From: Pseudomonadota bacterium
GTDB taxonomy: Bacteria > Pseudomonadota > Alphaproteobacteria > Rhizobiales > Rhizobiaceae
Length of the DNA: 9,486 bases
Reading direction: 5' to 3'
Assembly (NCBI GenBank): GCA_023451915.1
Contig: JAEXXS010000209.1
Coordinates: forward strand, 1-9,486
This document shows positions 1-5,183 of this stretch, in pieces (the stretch's first letter is position 1; each line of letters opens with the position of its first letter). Under the pieces are notes generated by a model. That model had not been told where the DNA came from. It saw nothing but the letters and a program-made list of their open reading frames with translations, and did no database searches. The translations under genes were made by a program, and so were the position numbers.

Positions 1-310
1 AGCAGGACGCAATCGCTCAACATCAAAATAATCTGCTTGGTCAGTCGTGGCAAAAGCGCCAGCCTTTGCCAAGGATATCTCAAACTCATACGCGCATTAT
101 CCTGCTCTCAAGACAGAGCGAAACAAATACCGCTCCTATCGGCAGCAAAAAACTCTCTTTTTACCCGACGAATGAAGCCCCTGAAACTATTCCGCAACCG
201 TTAGCATGAGTCAGCAAGACGGACCACATGAATTGAACCTGCATAAGACTAACGAACATGATTCGAACCGTTAGAGTGCGAGTGCGGCGTAAAAGCGTCG
301 GAAAGTGGCA
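1..310. other. Gene-free stretch
   Basis: I see no credible coding sequence here. Short open frames on the minus strand lack SD sites, and two of them run through the hairpin at 311-345. Structures present are a 7-bp inverted repeat (TGGCAAA at 48-54 with TTTGCCA at 65-71, 10-nt loop) and two direct copies of ACCGTTAG (197-204 and 267-274). An inverted CTAACG lies at 249-254, close to the second copy. The base composition is more AT-rich than the neighbouring genes. A regulatory role for a gene to the left of the window is possible but not shown. Confidence 0.5.
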
Positions 311-345
311 ATCTGTCTGGAAAAATCGCGGTTTTCCAGACAGAT
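311..345 (-). terminator. Strong hairpin after the DUF2793 gene, probable terminator
   Basis: The arms at 311-324 (ATCTGTCTGGAAAA) and 332-345 are exact reverse complements, giving a 14-bp stem with a 7-nt loop. The structure begins 14 nt past the stop codon of the DUF2793 gene on the minus strand, which is where a transcript end is expected. There is no clear run of U after the stem on the minus strand, although a U run lies inside the 3' arm. It may therefore act as an mRNA 3'-end stabiliser or a non-canonical terminator. Confidence 0.55.
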
Positions 346-359
346 AATGCAAAACTCAC

Positions 360-1199
360 TCAGGAAATCTGGAGGCCTGTTCTGAGGCTGCGCCATGTGC
401 TGCCGTCGGAATAGGCCAGCTGCGCGCCCCCCGACGCATCGCTCACGTAGATCAAAGCGCCTGCGCCGTGATTCGCGGCAGTGGGTATTGTGAGTTTCGA
501 ATAGGATGCAGGCCGGATTGGCCCATCCACATCGAGACGCGTCACGGGCGCGTTGGCGCCAATAGCGACATTGCCCGTCGCCCGATCCACCCGCATGGCC
601 TGACGCCATATACCCCCATCGTCGCTCACCTTGATGCTGAAATCGCTGCTGCCGTTCAGCCCCATTTCGGCATAGCCTGTCCAGCTGGTCTGGAAGAGCA
701 GGCTGGCCGTGTCGGTCGCCGCCTGTTTGTTGACCTTGATCTGGTGCCCCGCGCCTGCATTGTTGAACAGGCTTGCCGCAGCCGAAAGCGAAAAACGATT
801 AACCGCATCCGCCGTCGCCTGAATGCCCAGCATCGATACCGATAGATTGTCCGGCACCCCGCCGCTGACCGGGTTCCACAGCGTCCCATCGAAGACCAGA
901 AGCTTTGCTTCTGCCTCGACATAGGCTTGCCAGCCGATTGCCGGTTGAATGAACAACCAGCCGTCATCGATGAATGATCCGATCATGCCGTTCTTGGCCG
1001 ACCACGCGCCCGTGGCAGGTGACGCCACAATATAGCGTGCGCCGGGAGAAGGCGTTGTCGGCGGTGCGGTCAGGGTGCGCGACTTCACGCTCAGATTCAC
1101 GACCGCATCCAGCAGCCGCAATGCTTCATTATGCGTAACGTGCTTCTGCGCCTGGCTGGGCAGAATATAGGGAAGTTTAAGATTGGGTGTTTCATCCAT
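360..1199 (-). CDS. DUF2793 protein, phage/GTA tail-fibre-like
   Basis: This encodes 279 residues. The N-terminal part (about residues 5-105, with LPYILPSQAQKHVTHNEAL near the start and IGSFIDDGWLFIQPAIGW later) matches my memory of DUF2793, a family found in prophages and gene transfer agents of alphaproteobacteria. Residues 209-226 (GNVAIG...TRLDVDG) resemble the motif that precedes the C-terminal region of many tail-fibre proteins. The last 45 residues (ALIYVSDASGG, then AYSDGSTWRSL) look like a small fibre-tip fold. No S74-type autoproteolytic chaperone domain follows. The ATG has a good SD (GAGGAG, 6-nt spacer), but that SD lies in a hairpin. No signal peptide or membrane helix is visible and no other phage gene is in the window. 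The role is unknown; a relic or domesticated tail component is my inference. Confidence 0.85.
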   Translation of the reverse strand: MDETPNLKLPYILPSQAQKHVTHNEALRLLDAVVNLSVKSRTLTAPPTTPSPGARYIVASPATGAWSAKNGMIGSFIDDGWLFIQPAIGWQAYVEAEAKLLVFDGTLWNPVSGGVPDNLSVSMLGIQATADAVNRFSLSAAASLFNNAGAGHQIKVNKQAATDTASLLFQTSWTGYAEMGLNGSSDFSIKVSDDGGIWRQAMRVDRATGNVAIGANAPVTRLDVDGPIRPASYSKLTIPTAANHGAGALIYVSDASGGAQLAYSDGSTWRSLRTGLQIS

Positions 1200-1205
1200 G
1201 TTCGG

Positions 1206-1229
1206 CTCCTCGCTTTGGGTTACGAGGAG
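1206..1229 (-). promoter_or_regulatory. Hairpin covering the DUF2793 ribosome-binding site
   Basis: On the minus strand CTCCTCG (1229-1223) pairs perfectly with CGAGGAG (1212-1206) across a 10-nt loop. The 3' arm contains the GAGGAG Shine-Dalgarno of the DUF2793 gene, 6 nt before its ATG at 1199. If it folds in the mRNA it would hide the ribosome site, suggesting low or conditional translation. It lies in the 66-nt gap after uraH and has no U tract, so it is unlikely to be a terminator. The pairing is seen directly; the regulatory effect is inferred. Confidence 0.4.
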
Positions 1230-1265
1230 TCTAATCTTTCCGAACAGCGCGGGGATAAGTGCCGG

Positions 1266-1619
1266 TCAGCTGCCGCGATAGGTCGAGTAGGACCAAGGGC
1301 TGACGAGCAAGGGGACGTGATAATGGCCGTCCACATCCGCCACGGCGAAGCGGATCGGAATGAGATCAAGGAAAGGCGGATTGGCCTGATCGGCCCCACG
1401 TCCCGCGAAATACTCAGCCACATGAAATTGCAGCTCGTAAATGCCAACCTGCAATTCATCGCCGGTCAGCAAAGGCGAATCCGTGCGGCCATCCAGATTT
1501 GTGACAACGCGCTTGATCAGTTCCGGTGCGGCCTTGGTCATCCGATAGAGCTCGATGCGCATTGCCGCAGCCGGGCTGCCATGTGCGGTGTCGAGAACGT
1601 GCGTGGAAAGTCTACCCAT
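1266..1619 (-). CDS. uraH: 5-hydroxyisourate hydrolase (transthyretin-like)
   Basis: This 117-residue protein has the full signature of the transthyretin-related hydrolases that convert 5-hydroxyisourate to OHCU in urate breakdown. The N-terminal [11 protein letters not shown] carries His7. NLDGRTD carries Arg45. HYHVPLL carries His99 and His101, and the diagnostic C-terminal tetrapeptide YRGS occupies residues 114-117. These match the known catalytic His/Arg/His positions and the usual length of about 110-120. There is no signal peptide, so it should be cytosolic. The ATG at 1619 lies 18 nt after the allA stop with a modest purine-rich SD (GAGAGCGAG), so the two genes are very probably co-transcribed. 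The next enzyme, OHCU decarboxylase, is not in the window. Confidence 0.95.
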   Translation of the reverse strand: MGRLSTHVLDTAHGSPAAAMRIELYRMTKAAPELIKRVVTNLDGRTDSPLLTGDELQVGIYELQFHVAEYFAGRGADQANPPFLDLIPIRFAVADVDGHYHVPLLVSPWSYSTYRGS

Positions 1620-1637
1620 ATTATCTCGCTCTCAGGT

Positions 1638-2147
1638 TCAGGCTGGTTTCGTCGACTGGATGCGGAAAACGATATCCGGGAAGAAATATTCTTCCAGATT
1701 GTCCTCCTTGCCGGCGCGGTCGACAATCAGAAAATCCGATTTCTGCTCAAGGGCCAGAAGCGGATGGTGCCAGACATTTTTCAGATAATTGACGCCCTGA
1801 TCGGGCTTGGCAAGGAAAACTCGCGGACGGGCGGGCCTGCCATCGGCATCTTCGGCCACGACGACAAGAAATGGACGCCGTTCCAGCGGGATAAAAGCCT
1901 GCGACCCGAAGGGATGCCGCTCCATCATGACGATATCGATGGGCGCTTCAAAGGACTGGCCGCGGAAAATATTGATCAGCACGCGCGCTTGCGTGCCATC
2001 CGCCTCAACGCGCGCCAGATCATGAAAACGCTCGGTGGTGCCATTGTTGATGAGACGTCTCTCCGCCCCTTCCACCTCGATGACATCACCGAAAGGTGCG
2101 AATGCCTGCTTGGTCAGCGGCTCCACCGTGAGCGTCTCAACCTTCAA
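1638..2147 (-). CDS. allA: Ureidoglycolate lyase
   Basis: This 169-residue protein is of the AllA family, which splits ureidoglycolate into glyoxylate and urea at the end of allantoin degradation. Visible family motifs are an N-terminal [14 protein letters not shown] (residues 11-24), [14 protein letters not shown] (75-88) and [12 protein letters not shown] (120-131); the length is normal for AllA. The start is a TTG at 2147. It is favoured because a strong SD (GGGGAGG) sits 5 nt upstream, and the first residues ([11 protein letters not shown]) fit the family N-terminus. It is the first gene of the allA-uraH unit. A promoter candidate (2181-2209) lies just upstream, and the upstream gene is closed off by a hairpin terminator, so the pair is probably a separate operon. 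Enzymes for the steps between UraH and AllA are absent here. Confidence 0.93.
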   Translation of the reverse strand: MKVETLTVEPLTKQAFAPFGDVIEVEGAERRLINNGTTERFHDLARVEADGTQARVLINIFRGQSFEAPIDIVMMERHPFGSQAFIPLERRPFLVVVAEDADGRPARPRVFLAKPDQGVNYLKNVWHHPLLALEQKSDFLIVDRAGKEDNLEEYFFPDIVFRIQSTKPA

Positions 2148-2180
2148 CTTTGCCTCCCCAGAAATCAGAACAGGAGGAAG

Positions 2181-2209
2181 ACAAAGCGTCGTCCGGCGTC
2201 ACTTGTCAA
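2181..2209 (-). promoter_or_regulatory. Candidate promoter of allA-uraH
   Basis: On the minus strand there is a perfect TTGACA -35 box at 2209-2204, then a 17-nt spacer, then CTTTGT at 2186-2181. The last hexamer agrees at 4 of 6 positions with the CTATAT-type -10 known from rhizobial promoters, though poorly with TATAAT. The predicted start point would lie about 25-30 nt before the TTG start of allA, downstream of the terminator at 2241-2261. Confidence 0.45.
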
Positions 2210-2240
2210 TCGCGAAGCAGTTTCAACAAGATATGAATAA

Positions 2241-2261
2241 AGGCCGGACACAGTCCGGCCT
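2241..2261 (-). terminator. Rho-independent terminator of the small membrane gene
   Basis: AGGCCGGAC (2241-2249) pairs perfectly with GTCCGGCCT (2253-2261) around a 3-nt loop, a 9-bp GC-rich stem. On the minus strand it is followed by TTATT, giving a short U-rich tail. It lies about 48 nt past the stop of the two-helix membrane protein gene and before the allA promoter, separating the two units. Confidence 0.7.
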
Positions 2262-2309
2262 CTCCCAGCCATGGTGACAATAAGCCCGGCATTTGTGCGC
2301 AGGGGCGTG

Positions 2310-2540
2310 TCACTTCTTCTTTGAAAAGCCGTAGAGCGCTGAGAAGCCCACGAGCGCAACCGCCTGCACCGCCATGATCATATAGATGAAATCGACTTTC
2401 ACCCCGGCTGCAATCGCAGCCAGCGCCGCGCCGATGAGGCTGAGCGAAATGAAGGAGAATATTCGGGCGAGTTGTCTGGTTTGACGAGATTCGGCGGCGA
2501 GCGATGCGGTAGCGACGCGTGACTTTGCTCTGTGCGGCAT
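2310..2540 (-). CDS. Small two-helix membrane protein, function unknown
   Basis: This encodes 76 residues. A basic, polar N-terminus (residues 1-26, several Arg/Lys) precedes two hydrophobic helices at about 27-46 (IFSFISLSLIGAALAAIAAG) and 51-71. It ends with a lysine-rich GFSKKK. The positive-inside rule places both ends in the cytoplasm with a very short outside turn (about VKVD). The ATG at 2540 is chosen because AGGAG lies at 2551-2547, 6 nt away. A TTG two codons upstream would touch the SD directly and is unlikely. It is transcribed divergently from the MBL-fold gene and ends before a clear terminator, so it is probably monocistronic. I do not recognise the family and give no function. 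Confidence 0.75.
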   Translation of the reverse strand: MPHRAKSRVATASLAAESRQTRQLARIFSFISLSLIGAALAAIAAGVKVDFIYMIMAVQAVALVGFSALYGFSKKK

Positions 2541-2596
2541 ATTCAACTCCTAACCGTGATGAATACGATTTCCGAATTCCGAACGCACAACCGTCT

Positions 2597-2615
2597 TGCG
2601 TCAATTCTTGACGTA
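2597..2615. promoter_or_regulatory. Dyad with opposed TTGACG boxes between divergent genes
   Basis: TGCGTCAA (2597-2604) and TTGACGTA (2608-2615) form an inverted repeat around TTC, perfect over the inner six pairs, with one G-T among eight. Each arm contains TTGACG facing outward, so the dyad could be a pair of back-to-back -35 elements or an operator. It sits 57 nt upstream of the small membrane gene start and 86 nt upstream of the MBL-fold gene start. Neither side shows a good -10 at 17 nt. Another AT-rich element (TATATAAG, 2643-2650) could be a -10 for the plus-strand gene. Confidence 0.35.
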
Positions 2616-2700
2616 TCAGGCAGTTAACGTTTGAAATCCCACTATATAAGGCCTATGCCGTTTCGACAATAACACCAATGATGAATTGGAAGTGACTTCC

Positions 2701-3606
2701 ATGGCGCTTGTTTTCGACGGCAGTTTCTCCCCTGAATATGGGAAGCCGGTTGAGCTAAGTAAAGGGATTGTCCGTCTGACGGTCAACAATCCAAGCGCCT
2801 TCACCTTCCATGGCACCAACAGCTATATTGTCGGCCAGGACACGCTGGCAATCATCGATCCGGGTCCTGTCGACGAGGCCCATTATCAGGCTCTGCTTGC
2901 CGCCATTGCGGGACGCCCTGTCAGCCATATTTTCGTCAGCCACACGCACCGCGATCACTCGCCGCTGGCCGAGCGGCTCAAGAACGAGCTCGGCGCGAAG
3001 ACGGTCGCCGAAGGCCCGCACCGGCCTGCCCGCCCCTATCATGCAGGCGAGGTCAACGCGCTTGAAGCCAGCGCCGACACGGATTTCGCGCCTGATATCG
3101 TTCTCGCTGATGGCGAGACCGTCGAAGGCGACGGCTGGGCGCTGGAAGGTCTCCACACACCGGGCCATGCCGCAAACCACATGGCATTCGGGCTGAAAGG
3201 CAAGGATATCCTGTTTTCAGCCGATCATGTCATGGCCTGGGCGACCTCCATCGTCGCGCCGCCGGATGGCTCGATGAGCGATTATATGGCCTCGCTTGAA
3301 AAGCTTCTGTCGCGCGACGATCATGTCTATCTGCCCGGCCATGGCGGCGCGGTGACTAAGCCTGCCGCCTTTGTGCGCGGATTGCGCGCCCACCGCAAAA
3401 TGCGCGAACGCGCGGTTTTCCAGCGGATCATGCAAGGCGACCGCACCATCGGCGACATGGTCAAGGCGATCTATCGCGATACCGATCCGCGCCTGCATGG
3501 TGCCGCAGCCCTCTCGGTGCTGGCGCATCTGGAAGATCTGGTCGGGCGCGGAGAAGTCGCGACCGAAGGCGATCCATCCCTCGATGGCATCTACCAGCCT
3601 GCATAA
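2701..3606 (+). CDS. MBL-fold metallohydrolase, LACTB2-like with winged-helix tail
   Basis: This 301-residue protein carries a complete metallo-beta-lactamase metal site. It has HTHRDH at residues 81-86, TPGH with His156, SADH with Asp175 and PGHGG with His214. Residues from about 228 to 285 (AHRKMRERAV onward, then ALSVLAHLEDLVGRG) form a helical C-terminal region of the winged-helix type seen in LACTB2-like proteins. This group includes hydrolases and single-strand endoribonucleases, so substrate and reaction cannot be fixed from sequence. There is no signal peptide, so it is probably cytosolic. The ATG at 2701 is preferred with GGAAG at 2688-2692, 8 nt upstream; an in-frame TTG at 2686 lies at the SD itself and would add five residues. 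It diverges from the small membrane gene and converges, 6 nt apart, on the DUF1499 gene. No terminator is visible between them. Confidence 0.9.
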   Translation: MALVFDGSFSPEYGKPVELSKGIVRLTVNNPSAFTFHGTNSYIVGQDTLAIIDPGPVDEAHYQALLAAIAGRPVSHIFVSHTHRDHSPLAERLKNELGAKTVAEGPHRPARPYHAGEVNALEASADTDFAPDIVLADGETVEGDGWALEGLHTPGHAANHMAFGLKGKDILFSADHVMAWATSIVAPPDGSMSDYMASLEKLLSRDDHVYLPGHGGAVTKPAAFVRGLRAHRKMRERAVFQRIMQGDRTIGDMVKAIYRDTDPRLHGAAALSVLAHLEDLVGRGEVATEGDPSLDGIYQPA

Positions 3607-3612
3607 GCCGCA

Positions 3613-4401
3613 TTATTCGACGTCGGCTGGCGCCTTGTTCACCTCGCCTTCCAGGCTCCCCAGAAAATCGGTGATGAAGGTCGCGTTCTGCCCCAGATCG
3701 CGCTTGCCATAGCGCGAGAGCGAACGGATATCGACATAGGTGGTTTCCCCCTCATCCAGCAGCCGGATGACGATATCGCTCTTGAGGCCGAGAATGAAAC
3801 TATGAGCGGTCGCGACGAAGCGGGTCGCGCCGTCCTCTGGCGATGGCGCATCGTTTACGATCACCTGCCAGCCGAAACTTTTCAGTACCGTCTGCACGCC
3901 CTGCGCCACGCGGTCAGGTGCTGCTTCATAGCGGCGACCCAGCACATCCGGATAGGCGGTAAGCTGCGTCAGCGCGTCGCCGCTGATCGTTGGGGTGAGC
4001 GGGTTCATCCATTGCTGGCGGGCGGGCATGTCGGGGGGAAATTGCGGCGGTGTTTCGAAATCGGTCGAAATATCATAGAGCGCTGGCGAGCTGATCCAGA
4101 GAACGCCCAAGAGGCTGAGCGGGGCCAGCACGAGGCAGGCAAACACGCAAGCCGTGAAGGATCGCGCTCCGCCCTTGTCGCCATTGACCCAGAGATTGCG
4201 AAAACCCTTGGCGGCGCAGATCAGCGCCAGCAGGGCCAGAGCGCCGCTCAACCCGGCGGCAAGGACGAAATCAGGCGTTTCAAGCTTCCAGAAGCGGTGC
4301 AGCACGAAAGCCAGCGCCAGCAATACGGCGGCAAAGACCCCGAACCGCAAGGCCCAGACCGCAGAACGCGACTGTCGCCGCTGATAGCGAAGTTTTCTCA
4401 T
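3613..4401 (-). CDS. DUF1499 family membrane protein
   Basis: This encodes 262 residues. A basic N-terminus (MRKLRYQRRQSR) is followed by three membrane helices at about 16-35, 45-65 and 84-104. From about residue 112 there is a soluble domain recognised as DUF1499. It includes FVATAHSFILGLKSDIVIRL (195-214), then the conserved VDIRSLSRYGKRDLGQNA (223-240) and a closing helix (TFITDFLGSL). With the N-terminus inside, three helices would place this domain in the periplasm. The function of DUF1499 is not established. ATG 4401 is chosen because AGGGA (4411-4407) lies 5 nt away. A GTG at 4467 would add 22 residues but would translate the dispersed repeat just upstream, so I reject it. The gene is not tightly linked to another gene on its strand. 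Confidence 0.88.
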   Translation of the reverse strand: MRKLRYQRRQSRSAVWALRFGVFAAVLLALAFVLHRFWKLETPDFVLAAGLSGALALLALICAAKGFRNLWVNGDKGGARSFTACVFACLVLAPLSLLGVLWISSPALYDISTDFETPPQFPPDMPARQQWMNPLTPTISGDALTQLTAYPDVLGRRYEAAPDRVAQGVQTVLKSFGWQVIVNDAPSPEDGATRFVATAHSFILGLKSDIVIRLLDEGETTYVDIRSLSRYGKRDLGQNATFITDFLGSLEGEVNKAPADVE

Positions 4402-4410
4402 GCAGATCCC

Positions 4411-4461
4411 TAGAGCATTTCCAGCAAAACTGCGTAGCGGTTTTCGGGAGAATCCCAAAAC
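4411..4461. repeat. Probable dispersed intergenic repeat, two overlapping hairpins
   Basis: The stretch starting AGAGCATTTCCAGCAAAAC and continuing with GCGGTTTT resembles, from memory, short repeats scattered between genes in Hyphomicrobiales genomes. It contains AAAACTGC (4426-4433) paired with GCGGTTTT (4437-4444), one G-U among eight pairs. A second hairpin shares the same T run (4441-4449 with 4453-4460, one bulged C). The two folds exclude each other. It abuts the SD of the DUF1499 gene, so it probably lies in that gene's leader or promoter. The hairpins are seen directly; membership of a repeat family is recalled, not searched. Confidence 0.55.
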
Positions 4462-4478
4462 GGCCACAACATTCAGCC

Positions 4479-4712
4479 ATGCTTATGAATAGCAGAGAGA
4501 CGCGACCCCGGCAAAACATCCAGCTGTTCAGCCGTTCAGTTTCATCTCTAATGGTCGAAAAAGCACACGTATTGCGCGATCATGGCACACGAAAAACGCA
4601 TGAATTGCAGGCTACTTACGGCTCACTATTGCCGCCTAACAGAAAAAAGCTAGGTAAATCAATCAAAAGAGCATTGCAGCAACTACTAATGAAGGGCATG
4701 ATCGATTATTAG
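4479..4712 (+). CDS. Doubtful small ORF in an AT-rich patch
   Basis: An open frame of 77 codons runs from ATG 4479. Other in-frame ATGs lie at 4485 and 4551, the last giving 53 residues. No start has a clear SD. The product would be polar and basic, with a lysine/arginine-rich C-terminal helix (NRKKLGKSIKRALQQLLMKG) and no membrane segment. The patch has visibly lower GC than its neighbours and uses codons such as CTA, TTA and AGA that are uncommon around it, which could mean transferred DNA or just non-coding sequence. GGGGGC followed by six T lies immediately after the stop, but no matching hairpin arm is adjacent. I recognise no family. Confidence 0.25.
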   Translation: MLMNSRETRPRQNIQLFSRSVSSLMVEKAHVLRDHGTRKTHELQATYGSLLPPNRKKLGKSIKRALQQLLMKGMIDY

Positions 4713-4745
4713 GGGGCTTTTTTCGGATTCGTCGGAGAGGACGGA

Positions 4746-5183
4746 ATGAACCACGCGCCTGAAAACAGTGCCAACGGGATTGGCGCCACCACCCGGTCGG
4801 GCAGCGCCGAAGAAAGCGCCCAGACGGGTATCGAAGCGAGCACGATGACGCTCGAAGCCGTTGAGCTGGAATTTGCACTCGGCGCGATTGACGTGCTGAT
4901 CGAAGGGTTCGATGCAGCCCTTGCCAAGGCCGCAGAACGGGTCGGCGGCGAAGTTCTTTTCAATATGCCGGCGCTCGACACGAGCGAAGCCCAGCGCATC
5001 GGCGCGATCGCCATTGCAGGGCAGCCGCAGGATCAGGTGATTTTCGTCACGCTGCGCAATGACGGCACAACCCTGTCGGTGGAACCGCCCAAGGGCGAGA
5101 ATGCGCTTTTCGAAAGCCTTGGCCGCAACTATGCCGCCGTCATGAAAAGCCTGTCCCCCAAGGAGCAGACGAACGGCGCTTGA
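4746..5183 (+). CDS. Hypothetical protein, 145 residues
   Basis: A strong SD (GGAGAGG, 4734-4740) sits 5 nt before the ATG, and codon use is like that of the neighbouring genes, so this is very likely a real gene. The first 33 residues are polar and low in complexity (N, S, T, G, E). Residues 35-67 look like a long amphipathic helix (LEAVELEFALGAIDVLIEGF and on). Residues about 82-115 look like beta strands (IGAIAIAGQ, QVIFVTLRNDG, TLSVEPP). A last helix covers about 118-136. There is no signal peptide, membrane helix or obvious catalytic motif. Its stop TGA abuts the TGA of the convergent deacetylase gene (TGATCA), and a weak terminator lies just inside that gene. I do not recognise the family. 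Confidence 0.8.
   Translation: MNHAPENSANGIGATTRSGSAEESAQTGIEASTMTLEAVELEFALGAIDVLIEGFDAALAKAAERVGGEVLFNMPALDTSEAQRIGAIAIAGQPQDQVIFVTLRNDGTTLSVEPPKGENALFESLGRNYAAVMKSLSPKEQTNGA

Noticed and set aside
48..71. 7-bp hairpin with 10-nt loop
   Set aside because: Short, no U tract and no adjacent gene end; not enough to call a terminator.
261..274. tRNA T-loop-like GATTCGAACC
   Set aside because: The reverse complement resembles a T-loop, but the flanking bases cannot form a T-stem and no acceptor or anticodon arm is present, so there is no tRNA or clear tRNA-type att site.
161..609. Short minus-strand frames (161-352 and 271-609)
   Set aside because: They run through the 14-bp hairpin at 311-345, have no SD, and the second overlaps the end of the DUF2793 gene.
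1131..2240. Long plus-strand open frame opposite uraH and allA
   Set aside because: The minus-strand frames encode complete UraH and AllA with all family motifs; the plus-strand product has no recognisable domain and starts inside the DUF2793 gene.
3802..4413. Plus-strand open frame opposite the DUF1499 gene
   Set aside because: Low-complexity Arg/Gln-rich product typical of an antisense frame; DUF1499 with membrane helices is convincing on the minus strand.
4402..4467. GTG start at 4467 for the DUF1499 protein
   Set aside because: The added residues would translate the dispersed repeat; ATG 4401 has a good SD.
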